From: an uncultured delta proteobacterium
Lineage (GTDB): Bacteria > Desulfobacterota > Desulfovibrionia > Desulfovibrionales > Desulfovibrionaceae
Direction of reading: 5' to 3'
NCBI GenBank assembly: GCA_903835685.1
Contig: CAILNX010000029.1
Span: 62,001 to 126,000, forward strand
DNA: 64,000 bases
Shown: in pieces, positions 46,068 through 54,613 of the stretch
Layout: each line of letters opens with the position of its first letter
How positions within the stretch are numbered: the first letter of the stretch is position 1
Notes under the pieces: generated by a model
Seen by the model: only the letters and a program-made list of their open reading frames with translations
What the model was told of the DNA's origin: nothing
The model's database searches: none
Translations under genes and position numbers: made by a program

Positions 46068-47610
46068 AGCGGGCCAGCCGCTTTTTCCCGAGCCCGACGC
46101 CCAGGCCAAGGCCTTGTTGGAAGGCTACATCCGAGTCCTGTCCAGGGTTCGGCCGCTGAAGGCCAAGCACGCAAAGTCCCTGCCCGAGGACATCTTCAAG
46201 CTGTCCCGCACCCTGACCGCCGAGCGGGGCGAGCTGGAGAGCGACTACCTGACCGCTCCTGGCCCGCTGTCGGCCTATCTGTCCTATTTCCTGCCCTGGA
46301 ACCTGTGGCGCATGGTCCGGCTCTTCCAGGGCCTGGGCCTGGACCTGCCCGAGGGCGGTCGGGTGGTGGACGTGGGGGCCGGTCCCCTGACCGTGGCCCA
46401 GGCCCTGTGGATGGCCCTGCCCGCCTTGCGGCCCCGGCGGCTTTCCGTGACCTGTCTGGACCGTACGCCCAAGCCCATGCGCGAGGGCCTGGCCCTCATG
46501 GACGCCCTGCGCCACGGCCGGGACGACGCCCGGGTCTGGTCCCTGAACTGCCGCACCGGCGGCCCGTTCACCCGCCTGGAGCAGCGGGCTGACCTGGTGG
46601 TCTGCGCCAACACCCTGAACGAGCTGCCCCTGGACGAAAAGGGCCTGCTCCTGGACCGGGTGGAGGAGACGGGCCGCGCCCTCCTGCGCATGCTCACGCC
46701 TGGCGGCCGCATCCTGGTCATCGAGCCGGGCACCCGACGCTCGGGCCGCATCTTAAGCCTGTTGCGCGACGTGTTCCTGGAGGAGGGCCTGCGGCCCCTG
46801 TCCCCCTGTCCCCATGCCGGTCCCTGCCCCTTTCCGGCCGAGGGCGGCAAGGGCTGGTGCCATTTCACCTTCGAGGCCCACACTGCCCCGGCCTGGCTGC
46901 GCAGCCTGGCGGCCAAGGCCGGTCTGGCCAAGAACCAGGCCTCCTTGAGCTTCCTCTATTTCGCCAATGACGGGGAAAGCCCGACCGAGGGTGATTTTGA
47001 CGATGACGAGGCCGAGCGGACGCCCATGAGCGAGATGCGGATTGGCGGGGAAGAGGGGCTCGTTCGGGTCCTGTCCGCGCCCTTTGCCCTGCCTGGAGGC
47101 CTGCGCGGCCGTTACGGCTGTTGCGGCCAGGGCGCGGCTCTGCTGACCTGGCCCGAGGCCTCTCCGGTGCTGCTGCACCCGGGCGACCTGGTCCGGCCGC
47201 CCCGGCTCCCCGAGGGTCAGACCCCGCCCAAGGACCCCAAGACCGGGGCGGTCATCCTGCCCCTGATTGCGGCCCAGGCGCAGGCCCCGGCGCAGGCCCC
47301 GGCGGAGGCACCGGCGGCCGCGCCCCGCAAGACCCCGGCCAAAAAACCTTCCGAAAGACCAGCGGATAAGCCGACTGGCAATTCGTCCGACAAGCATTCT
47401 GGCAAGCCCAAGTCACGCACAACCGACAAGCGAAGCGAGCATGGAGACAAGAAGGCTGAACGTCGTGGACCTGGGGCTCCTCCGGTACGAGGAGGCCAGG
47501 ATCATCCAGGAAAATCGGGTGGAGCAGGTCCGGGACGGGGCCGACGAAACCCTTTTCCTGGTGGAGCACCCGGCCGTCGTGACTCTGGGAAGAAAGGGCG
47601 GTCTGGATAA
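46045..47610 (+). CDS. Rsm22-family methyltransferase-like Fe-S protein with long disordered tail
   Basis: 521 residues. VVDVGAGPLTVAQAL is a class I methyltransferase SAM loop, and ANTLNELP follows. Four Rsm22-type cysteines are visible: CPHAGPCPF, WCHF and GCCGQG, which in mitochondrial Rsm22 bind a [4Fe-4S] cluster. Known homologues assist ribosome small-subunit assembly; methylation activity is uncertain. From about residue 410 the protein is Ala/Pro/Lys/Arg-rich and disordered, and its last 170 bases overlap lipB in another frame. ATG 46045 has GGAG seven bases upstream. Confidence 0.8.
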   Translation: MCPRLPFEAGQPLFPEPDAQAKALLEGYIRVLSRVRPLKAKHAKSLPEDIFKLSRTLTAERGELESDYLTAPGPLSAYLSYFLPWNLWRMVRLFQGLGLDLPEGGRVVDVGAGPLTVAQALWMALPALRPRRLSVTCLDRTPKPMREGLALMDALRHGRDDARVWSLNCRTGGPFTRLEQRADLVVCANTLNELPLDEKGLLLDRVEETGRALLRMLTPGGRILVIEPGTRRSGRILSLLRDVFLEEGLRPLSPCPHAGPCPFPAEGGKGWCHFTFEAHTAPAWLRSLAAKAGLAKNQASLSFLYFANDGESPTEGDFDDDEAERTPMSEMRIGGEEGLVRVLSAPFALPGGLRGRYGCCGQGAALLTWPEASPVLLHPGDLVRPPRLPEGQTPPKDPKTGAVILPLIAAQAQAPAQAPAEAPAAAPRKTPAKKPSERPADKPTGNSSDKHSGKPKSRTTDKRSEHGDKKAERRGPGAPPVRGGQDHPGKSGGAGPGRGRRNPFPGGAPGRRDSGKKGRSG

Positions 47611-48100
47611 CCTCCTGACCGAGGCCAGCATTCTGGCCGAACGGGGCGTGGAGGTGGTCCAGTCCTCCCGGGGGGGGGACATCACCTGCCATTATCCCGG
47701 GCAGTTGGTGGCCTACCCCATTTTCCGCATCGAGCGCAGGCCCGGCGGGCTCAAATGCTTTTTCCGCGATCTGGAGGAGGCGGTCATCGCCACCGTGGCC
47801 CGGTTCGGGGTCTCGGCCGGACGCGTCGAAGGTCGCACCGGGGTATGGGTGGGGAACCGCAAGATCTGCGCCATGGGCCTGGCCGTGCGGCGCTGGGTGA
47901 CCTGGCACGGGCTGTCCCTCAACGTTGGCGCGGACTTGGGGCTTTTTTCCAACATCACGGCCTGCGGCCTGGCCGACGCCCGGGTCACCTCCCTGGTCCT
48001 GGAGACCGGGGATCACACCATCAACATCCCAAGGGTCAAAGAGGTTTTTGTTGTTGAATTCCGAAAAATCCTTGCGCCTGCCGCCCTGGTTGAGGGTTAG
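47441..48100 (+). CDS. lipB: Octanoyltransferase LipB
   Basis: 219 residues; moves octanoate from acyl carrier protein to lipoyl domains. LVEHPAVVTLGRKGG, SSRGGDITCHYPGQLVAYP, NRKICAMGLAVRRWVTWHGLSLNV (Lys) and ITACGLADARVTSL (Cys) form the catalytic set. ATG 47441 fits the family, and no later start would avoid the overlap with the upstream gene. A seven-G run lies in the SSRGGD codons. Confidence 0.93.
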   Translation: METRRLNVVDLGLLRYEEARIIQENRVEQVRDGADETLFLVEHPAVVTLGRKGGLDNLLTEASILAERGVEVVQSSRGGDITCHYPGQLVAYPIFRIERRPGGLKCFFRDLEEAVIATVARFGVSAGRVEGRTGVWVGNRKICAMGLAVRRWVTWHGLSLNVGADLGLFSNITACGLADARVTSLVLETGDHTINIPRVKEVFVVEFRKILAPAALVEG

Positions 48101-48917
48101 CCTGCCCCGGGGCAGGGGATTCGCGGACACCCGGGGGCTTTTGGACGACCTGGCCCTGAACACCGTGTGCCAGAGCGCCCGCTGTCCCAACTGCTTCGAA
48201 TGTTTCAGCAAGGGTACGGCCACCTTTCTCATCATGGGCCGGGTCTGCACCCGCAATTGCGCCTTCTGCAACATCACCCCGGGCCAGGCCGCGCCCCTGG
48301 ACCCGGACGAGCCTCGGCGGCTGGCCGAGGCCGTGGTCCGCCTGGGGCTGACCCACGCGGTGATCACCTCGGTGACCCGGGACGACCTGCCCGACGGCGG
48401 CGCGGCCCATTTCGCGGCCAGCATCATGGCGGTGGCGGCCCGCAGTCCCCGGACCACGGTGGAGGTGCTCATCCCGGATTTTCAGGGCGACCGTAAGGCC
48501 CTGGCCACGGTGCTTGGGGCTCGGCCCTCGGTGCTCAACCACAATGTGGAGACCGTGCCCGAACTCTATCCGCTCATCCGGCCCCAGGCCGGGTACGAGC
48601 AGAGCCTCACGCTCCTGCGCCGGGCCAGGGAAATGGCCCCGGACATCACCACCAAGAGCGGGCTCATGGTCGGCCTGGGCGAGAGAGACGAGCAGGTGCG
48701 CCGGGTCCTTACCGACCTGGCCCGGGTGGGCTGCCAGATGGTCACCGTGGGCCAGTACCTGCGTCCCAGCCGCGCCCACCCCGAGGTGCGCCGCTACCCG
48801 GAACCGGCCTGGTTCGACGCCCTGGCCGAATACGGCCGCAGCCAGGGCATCCCCACCATGTTCTGCGCGCCGCTGGTGCGTAGCAGCTATCATGCCGGGG
48901 AGTTCGTGCAGGGGTGA
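48051..48917 (+). CDS. lipA: Lipoyl synthase LipA
   Basis: 288 residues, radical SAM enzyme that adds two sulfurs to protein-bound octanoate. Auxiliary cluster cysteines C-x4-C-x5-C (CQSARCPNCFEC), the radical SAM CTRNCAFC, and the C-terminal RSSY serine ligand are present. It starts inside lipB, probably at TTG 48051 (GAGG six bases before); TTG also occurs at 48048 and 48054. Shorter than E. coli LipA (~320). Confidence 0.92.
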   Translation: MLNSEKSLRLPPWLRVSLPRGRGFADTRGLLDDLALNTVCQSARCPNCFECFSKGTATFLIMGRVCTRNCAFCNITPGQAAPLDPDEPRRLAEAVVRLGLTHAVITSVTRDDLPDGGAAHFAASIMAVAARSPRTTVEVLIPDFQGDRKALATVLGARPSVLNHNVETVPELYPLIRPQAGYEQSLTLLRRAREMAPDITTKSGLMVGLGERDEQVRRVLTDLARVGCQMVTVGQYLRPSRAHPEVRRYPEPAWFDALAEYGRSQGIPTMFCAPLVRSSYHAGEFVQG

Positions 48918-48920
48918 GGA

Positions 48921-50150
48921 TCACCCGCCCATCCGCGAAGCGTCCCCCTCCTGCCCCAGATTCAGGCCCATGACCGCCTGTTCCCATTGCGCGAGTTTGC
49001 CCATGCCCCCGATGTTCTGGAGGCGGGTGGGATCGAGGGTGGGTTTGGCATACTGCTCGTTGAACACGAACATCCGGTGATCAATGACATTGGCGAAGTA
49101 GACCACATCCTCAATGGAGCGGCCTTGGCTTTGTGGAGACTGGGAATGGTGGTTGGCTATGGCTTGCACCACGGCTTCCGGAAGCCCCCACAGTCCCAGG
49201 AGATAGGCCCCGATTTCGGCGTGGGTCATGCCCAGTTGCTCGCGTTCCACATCAGAGACCCGGCGGTTGCTCCGGCGGACCTCCTCCAGGACCTGGGCGC
49301 ATTCCTCGCCGCAGGTGGCGCAGAGCAGGAGCTTGCCCACGTCGTGCAGCAGGGTGGCGGTGCAGGCGTCATCGGCTTCGCCCCGGCCCATTCCCTCGGC
49401 CACGGCGATGGCCCGCCCGATGGCCGAGGCCCGGATGCAGTGGTTCCACAGCATCTGAAACGAAAACTGTCCGCAGTGCATGCGCTCAAAGGTCTGGAAG
49501 ATGTGCAGGGAGATGATGGCCGAGCGGATGACGCTGGTGCCGAGGATGATGACCGCCTGCTGCGGGGTGGCCACGTGCTGACGGAGACCGAAAAATGAGG
49601 AGTTCACGAGTTTGAGGATGTTGGCGCTTAGACCCACGTCCTTGGCCACGATTTCGCCGATGCGCTTGGGCGAGGGGTCTCCCTGGTTCAGTTCCGTGGT
49701 GATCTGGCTGTAGACCATGGGCAACACGGGCAGGTTCTCAAGACTCATGAGCTTTTTCAGGATGGTCGTGTTCGGCACGAAACTGCGCGCCGCCAAGGCT
49801 CTCTCCAGGGCCTCCACCAATATTTTCCCGTCGCAGGGTTTCATGAGAAATTGATGGGTGGGCGCGGTGAGTCGGCTGTCCTTTTCATGGGAGGAATAGC
49901 CGGAGAGCGCGAAACGGATCACCTCGGGATATTTGAGGAATACCTGCCTGAGCAGCTCCGACCCATCCATTCCCGGCATGCGCATGTCCGAAACAATGGC
50001 GTGCACTTCCTGTTTGGCCAGAAGGTCCAGGGCCTCCTGGCCGCTCCCGGCAAACAGCATGTCCCACTGGTCGTGCATGGGGCGCAGCAAGCGTTTGAGC
50101 CCCTGCAGGATATTCGGCTCGTCGTCCACAAAGAGGATGGAATGTTTCAT
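48921..50150 (-). CDS. Response regulator with HDOD output domain
   Basis: 409 residues. Receiver at 1-120 (FVDDEPN acidic pair, phospho-Asp in AIVSDMRMPGMDG, Lys in FLMKPCDG). HDOD domain from ~130 with LSANILKLVNSSFFG and a retained HD pair in TATLLHDVGK. HDOD proteins act in signalling without the hydrolase role of HD-GYP. ATG 50150 overlaps the kinase stop by one base; GTG 50153 is an alternative. Partner of the kinase upstream. Confidence 0.9.
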   Translation of the reverse strand: MKHSILFVDDEPNILQGLKRLLRPMHDQWDMLFAGSGQEALDLLAKQEVHAIVSDMRMPGMDGSELLRQVFLKYPEVIRFALSGYSSHEKDSRLTAPTHQFLMKPCDGKILVEALERALAARSFVPNTTILKKLMSLENLPVLPMVYSQITTELNQGDPSPKRIGEIVAKDVGLSANILKLVNSSFFGLRQHVATPQQAVIILGTSVIRSAIISLHIFQTFERMHCGQFSFQMLWNHCIRASAIGRAIAVAEGMGRGEADDACTATLLHDVGKLLLCATCGEECAQVLEEVRRSNRRVSDVEREQLGMTHAEIGAYLLGLWGLPEAVVQAIANHHSQSPQSQGRSIEDVVYFANVIDHRMFVFNEQYAKPTLDPTRLQNIGGMGKLAQWEQAVMGLNLGQEGDASRMGG

Positions 50151-51979
50151 CACTGGATGTCCCCCTCTTGCTGCAAGGGCAGGCGGACATGAAAGGACGT
50201 CCCCTGGCCCGGTTCGGTTTCAAAGAAGAGTTGCCCCTTGTGCTTTTCCACCACGACGCTTCGGGCGATGGCCAAACCCTGCCCCGAGCCTTTGCCCACC
50301 TCCTTGGTGGTGAAGAACGGATCGAATATCCTGGGCTGCACCTCCGGGGGGATGCCCATCCCGTTGTCCTCCACGCGGATTTCGACCCAGGGCCCATCCC
50401 TTTTGGTGCCCAGGGTGATGAGCCCCTTGCGCCCGGGATCAGACCTAGCCGCGTCCGCGATGGCGTGCGCGGCGTTGATGATCAGGTTCAGCACCACCTG
50501 GTTGATCTCGCCGATCATGCAGTACACCGGGGGGAGATCAGGATCGAGGTCGCTCGTAAGGTCGGCCACGTACTTCCACTCGTTGCGGCTGACGACGACC
50601 GTGCTGCGCATGGCCTCGTTCAGGTCCGCCAGGGACATCTCCGAAGAACCGGGATGCGCGAACTGCTTGACCGAACGCACGATGGTGCTGATGCGGCCGA
50701 CGCCTTCCAGGGTCTCGGCGATGGCCTTGGGAACCTCTTCCTCCAGGTACTCCAGCCCGTGTTCGTCCATGCTTTTTTCAACGGCCTGAATGAGTTCCGG
50801 GGAGACAGGCCCGGCCTTGGCGGCTTCCAGGAGATGGCGGAACTCCCCACAGAGTTTGAAGATGTCGGCAGCCGCCCCCTGGATGAAGGTGACGTTGCTG
50901 CTCACGTATTGCGCCGGGGTGTTGATCTCGTGGGCGATGCCTGCGGCGAGCTGGCCGATGGATTCCAGTTTCTGGGCCTGGGCCAGCTGGCTTTGCAGCT
51001 GTTCCTGCTGGGTGATGTCTTCGCCGAGCAGGAGCAGGCCCGGCTGACCGTCGGCATCCCCGGGCAGGGGGAAGATGTTGATCTTGAGCGTTTGTTTCCG
51101 GCTTTCCGGCGGCGTATATACCACCCGGTCCAGGATCACGGGCTGCCGGTTCTTCCGGCAGGCAGCCAGGCCCTCGTCGATGCGCCCCCAGTCCAAATTG
51201 ATGCCGAGCTCCTTCAGGGGGCGACCCAGGGCCTCGGGGCTGGCGATGCCGAACAGGTTGGAGGCCGAGTCGTTCCACTTCATGACCCGGTCCTCGCCGT
51301 CCACAGCCACCAGTATGGCGGTGATGGAGCGCATCAGGCGGGAGATGTCCTCGTGGGCCAGGCGCAACTCCTCCTCCATCCTGGTGCGCTCGGTCACGTC
51401 ATGGGCGATGGAGAGGTAGACCCGGGGGCCGAGCTTGGGCGCCGGGCTGGCGTACAGTTCGACGTCACGGACCTCGCCGCTGGCCAGACGATGCAGGTAG
51501 AAGTAATGGTTCTGGCGGTAGTACATCGATTCCGGCAGAAGCGTGCGGTGCGAGTCGCCATGGCTGCTGTTGATCTGGTGGATGGTCATGCCCAGCAACT
51601 GCTCCCGCGAGTATCCATAGAAGGTCTCGGCGCTCACGTTGGCGTCGAGAATTTGCCCGGTGGCCCGGTTGACGATGTACATGACCGAGAGGTTGTCCTG
51701 AAACAGGGATTTGAAGACCTCGCGTTGGGCCTGCAACTCGTCTTCGCGTTTTTTCCGGGCCAGGACCAATTCGTTGAATGCCTGGGACATGCGTCCCATT
51801 TCCTCGATCCGAGCGTTCAGGGTCCACACCGCGCCGATTCCGAAAAGTCCCAGCAGCCCGAGTCCGGCCAGGGTGAGGGTGTCTCCAGCATGAAACAAAG
51901 ACAGGCCCATGGCCCCGAACAGGATCAACAGGACCAGGAGGGTGAGGTGCTGGCGCAGACCCTGAAAGCGAATCCTCAT
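50150..51979 (-). CDS. PAS sensor histidine kinase
   Basis: 609 residues. Two N-terminal membrane helices (12-50) leave almost no periplasmic loop. A coiled-coil linker leads into two PAS domains (about 85-200 and 210-325). Kinase core: H350 in GIAHEINTP, N box LNLIINAAHAI, DNGMGIPP and GSGQGLAIA. It probably phosphorylates the REC-HDOD protein next door. ATG 51979 is seven bases after GGGGGAG; an ATG at 51985 is too close to it. Confidence 0.9.
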   Translation of the reverse strand: MRIRFQGLRQHLTLLVLLILFGAMGLSLFHAGDTLTLAGLGLLGLFGIGAVWTLNARIEEMGRMSQAFNELVLARKKREDELQAQREVFKSLFQDNLSVMYIVNRATGQILDANVSAETFYGYSREQLLGMTIHQINSSHGDSHRTLLPESMYYRQNHYFYLHRLASGEVRDVELYASPAPKLGPRVYLSIAHDVTERTRMEEELRLAHEDISRLMRSITAILVAVDGEDRVMKWNDSASNLFGIASPEALGRPLKELGINLDWGRIDEGLAACRKNRQPVILDRVVYTPPESRKQTLKINIFPLPGDADGQPGLLLLGEDITQQEQLQSQLAQAQKLESIGQLAAGIAHEINTPAQYVSSNVTFIQGAAADIFKLCGEFRHLLEAAKAGPVSPELIQAVEKSMDEHGLEYLEEEVPKAIAETLEGVGRISTIVRSVKQFAHPGSSEMSLADLNEAMRSTVVVSRNEWKYVADLTSDLDPDLPPVYCMIGEINQVVLNLIINAAHAIADAARSDPGRKGLITLGTKRDGPWVEIRVEDNGMGIPPEVQPRIFDPFFTTKEVGKGSGQGLAIARSVVVEKHKGQLFFETEPGQGTSFHVRLPLQQEGDIQ

Positions 51980-52223
51980 GAACATTCTCCCCCGTACTCG
52001 CTGTCCGTCGTTTGCTCCAAACGCCCCTGGCCTGGCTCAACAAACTCCGGGAGGCGGGCGCTTCTGGGCTGCGGCTCGACGGGAAAAAGACGTATTGCAT
52101 TCATATTGCGGCTCCATACGATAAAATCTTGCTCATGGCAAAGAGTGTGTGATAAATCATGTCCTCTCTGGGGATGGCCACCGCCCTTCCTCCTCCCCGC
52201 TCGGCTCCTTCAGCACGGGAGGG

Positions 52224-52239
52224 CTTCAAGCTCTTGAAG
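52224..52239. promoter_or_regulatory. Leader hairpin before the 81-residue gene
   Basis: CTTCAAG and CTTGAAG arms around CT, then TTTTG and the GGAG ribosome site. It may be a leader attenuator. The divergent gap 51980-52258 also holds GATAAAAT (around 52119), a weak -10. Confidence 0.35.
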
Positions 52240-52258
52240 TTTTGAAACAGGAGAAAAC

Positions 52259-52504
52259 ATGGATATGCCGAGCCCTTCACACAGGATTTGGGTGGATATC
52301 GTCACCCGAAAAATCGGCTACCGCCTGGATTTCTTGGCCGCCAAGGTTCTCCTGGCCCGTCTGATCCAGTCCGCCGCGGAAGACCAGAGCGCGGAAAATA
52401 TCAGCGCATGCGCCGAGAAATTGCATGCCGTGTACGCCAAAAATCTTGCGGTTTCCTCTGCGCAGAGGGATTTGAAAACTATTTTCGGATCGGAGCGGTC
52501 ATGA
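52259..52504 (+). CDS. Unrecognised 81-residue protein coupled to the FIST-like gene
   Basis: Starts MDMPSPSHRIWVDIVTRKIGYRLDF and is mainly helical after residue 20. No signal, membrane segment or Cys pair. GGAG lies six bases before the ATG. Its TGA overlaps the next ATG (ATGA), so it is almost certainly co-expressed with the FIST-like protein. Function unknown; perhaps a partner protein. Confidence 0.7.
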   Translation: MDMPSPSHRIWVDIVTRKIGYRLDFLAAKVLLARLIQSAAEDQSAENISACAEKLHAVYAKNLAVSSAQRDLKTIFGSERS

Positions 52505-53502
52505 ATCAATCTATAATGGGACTTGCCGAAGCAACGGAACTGGTCAAGGCGGGCAGAATCCTCCTTCTGGCCGGTGATGAAGATATCCTGCGCCAGTTGC
52601 CGAAAGGCCAATGGATTGCCGGGACCATCCCGTATTTCATCGCCCCTGGGCACGGGGGGCTGGCTGTGCGGGACAAGATTTTCGTCACGGACATCTCCGC
52701 AGTGGTGGAGAGCGTCTCCATAGCGCAATACGACCAGGACACCCTCTCCAGGGTCTACGTCGAGGGGCCGGAACACGGGTTCAGTTTTATCGTCATGCCC
52801 GCCACCTGCCAGACGCACCTGGCCTTTGCGCTGAACGCCCCGAGCTACGAAGACTTTGGCGTGCGCCCGCTCATCGGGTGGATCTCCGGGGTTCATCTCT
52901 CCGACCTCGGAAAGGTGACGCCGAAGATTTTCAATGGATTGACCGGCGTGGCCTTGGAGGAGGGGGCGCTCGTGCTTCAGGCCGCGCTCGTCCCGGGCAA
53001 GGTCGCCGAGATCGGCATCCTCAATCTCTTCGAGCAGGGAGACGGAGACGTGCTCACCTTTCCGGCCGGTGGCTTTTCCGTCAGTGATGTGCTGGTCAAT
53101 GGTGAAAAGCGTAATTTTTCCGAATACATCTCCGAAAACAAGCTGGACACGCGCCTCCCGCTGGTGGCCGACTATTACGGGGTCATGGTCAACAGCGCCT
53201 TCCAGTCCGTGGACCAGGCGCCTGGGAAGGTTGTCTTCTACGCCCCGGTGTTCAATGGCGTCCGGTACAAGCACGCCAAGCCGGTGGAGGATTATGTGGC
53301 GGCCTTCAACTCGCGGGTGGCGCAGGAATGCCAGGGGTGCGGCGACCGCATCATCTTTTCCTGCAACTGCATCCTGAACTATCTCTATTCCGACCTGGAG
53401 GGAAAGACCACGGCCCCCTTCTTCGGCCCCATGACCTTTGGTGAAATCGCCTACCAGTTGCTCACCCAGACCATGGTTTTCCTGGATATCTACGACGCCT
53501 GA
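52501..53502 (+). CDS. FIST-like sensor-family protein
   Basis: 333 residues. The C-terminal end IIFSCNCILNYLY ... FFGPMTFGEIAYQLL resembles the FIST C domain (FSC near the end and a GE motif), a small-ligand sensing fold. The middle has YFIAPGHGGLAVRDKIF and VYVEGPEHGFSFIVMPATCQTH. No membrane segment. It faces a PAS kinase and HDOD regulator across a short gap, so a sensing role in that pathway is likely. Family assignment is tentative. Confidence 0.6.
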   Translation: MNQSIMGLAEATELVKAGRILLLAGDEDILRQLPKGQWIAGTIPYFIAPGHGGLAVRDKIFVTDISAVVESVSIAQYDQDTLSRVYVEGPEHGFSFIVMPATCQTHLAFALNAPSYEDFGVRPLIGWISGVHLSDLGKVTPKIFNGLTGVALEEGALVLQAALVPGKVAEIGILNLFEQGDGDVLTFPAGGFSVSDVLVNGEKRNFSEYISENKLDTRLPLVADYYGVMVNSAFQSVDQAPGKVVFYAPVFNGVRYKHAKPVEDYVAAFNSRVAQECQGCGDRIIFSCNCILNYLYSDLEGKTTAPFFGPMTFGEIAYQLLTQTMVFLDIYDA

Positions 53503-53607
53503 TCCTTGCCCTCTTTACGCCTCCGCGCGCATCAAGTAATTGTCCCTGGAGCAGAGAGAGGAGCCCCGGCCGGACCCTGGCTGGCGGCCAACAGAAAGGA
53601 GAGAAGG

Positions 53608-54495
53608 ATGAAGGCGTTTTTTTCACGGACCCCCGTGGTTCTCATCGGACTTTTCGCTACGGTGCTGGGTCTTGGGGCCTGCACCACCAAAACGGACCTG
53701 GAGACCCTGCGCATGGACGTTGACCGGCGCAACGAGGCCCGGCTCCAGCAGACCCAGTCCCCGATCCAGACCCAGCAAGCCGATCTTTGGGCCGAGCTGG
53801 AGACCATCAAGTCCCGGCTGAACGACATCCAGGGCCAGCTCGAAGGCATGGCCCAGGCCCAGAATGCCCAGAAAGGGCCGAGCACCCAGGACCTGGCCCG
53901 CCAGGTGGAGGCCATCCGCACAGCCGTGCAACAGCTCGGCGGCGACGTGCCCCCGCCTGCCTCGGCCCTGCCCATGGCTCCCATGTCCTCCCTGGACTTA
54001 AGCCAGGCCCGGGCCGCGCTGGCCGCCGACCCGGCCAAGGGCCAGGCCGCCGTGGTCATCCCCATGCCCGGCCAGGCCTTGGTCCCGGCTGTCTCAGCCA
54101 CTCCGGTCAAGGATTCCGGCGATGTGGCCCAGAATCTTTACGAACGGGCCATGGGAGCCTTTCGGGACAAGAAGTACGACGACGCCCAGCGCATGTTCGA
54201 GGAGTTCACCACCACGTTCAAGAAGCACGCCCTGGTGCCCGACGCCCTGGCCTGGCGCGGGGACAGCCTGTTTCAGATGAACAAATACGCCGAGGCGGTC
54301 CTGGTCTACGACGAGGTCCGCTCCAAGTTCCCCAAGAGCAACCGGGTGCAACCGGCCATGCTCAAGGAAGGCATCTGCCTGTACAAGCTGGGCAAGAAAG
54401 AGGCGGGCAAGCATCTGCTCCTGGACCTGATCAAGCGTTTCCCCAGCACGCCCCAGGCCAAGGCCGCGTCCAATTACATCAATACCAACGGGTAG
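53608..54495 (+). CDS. cpoB: CpoB/YbgF-type envelope lipoprotein
   Basis: 295 residues. Signal peptide with lipobox LGAC (cysteine in GLGACTTK), a coiled coil (DLETLRMDVDRRNEARLQQ and onward), an Ala/Pro linker, then three tetratricopeptide repeats from NLYERAMGAFRDKKYDDA to the end. CpoB links cell-wall synthesis with Tol-Pal outer-membrane constriction. No tol or pal gene is in the window. AGAAGG precedes ATG 53608. Confidence 0.85.
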   Translation: MKAFFSRTPVVLIGLFATVLGLGACTTKTDLETLRMDVDRRNEARLQQTQSPIQTQQADLWAELETIKSRLNDIQGQLEGMAQAQNAQKGPSTQDLARQVEAIRTAVQQLGGDVPPPASALPMAPMSSLDLSQARAALAADPAKGQAAVVIPMPGQALVPAVSATPVKDSGDVAQNLYERAMGAFRDKKYDDAQRMFEEFTTTFKKHALVPDALAWRGDSLFQMNKYAEAVLVYDEVRSKFPKSNRVQPAMLKEGICLYKLGKKEAGKHLLLDLIKRFPSTPQAKAASNYINTNG

Positions 54496-54552
54496 GCTGG
54501 TCCTTCGGCCGGGGAGCGCCCACGGGCTCGGTCCGGAACGCGAGACCATTTC

Positions 54553-54596
54553 ACCGCCGCATTCGTGTTGTTCGAGCTGGATGCGGCGGTTTTTTT
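54553..54596 (+). terminator. Rho-independent terminator after cpoB
   Basis: Ten-base arms ACCGCCGCAT (54553-54562) and ATGCGGCGGT (54581-54590) followed by a T run. Strong and close to cpoB. Confidence 0.93.
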
Positions 54597-54613
54597 GGGG
54601 GCGGGTCGGGGGG

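Noticed and set aside
47667-47680. Seven-G run in lipB as a phase-variation tract
   Set aside because: It encodes conserved Arg-Gly-Gly of the LipB motif; constraint explains it, although slippage is not excluded.
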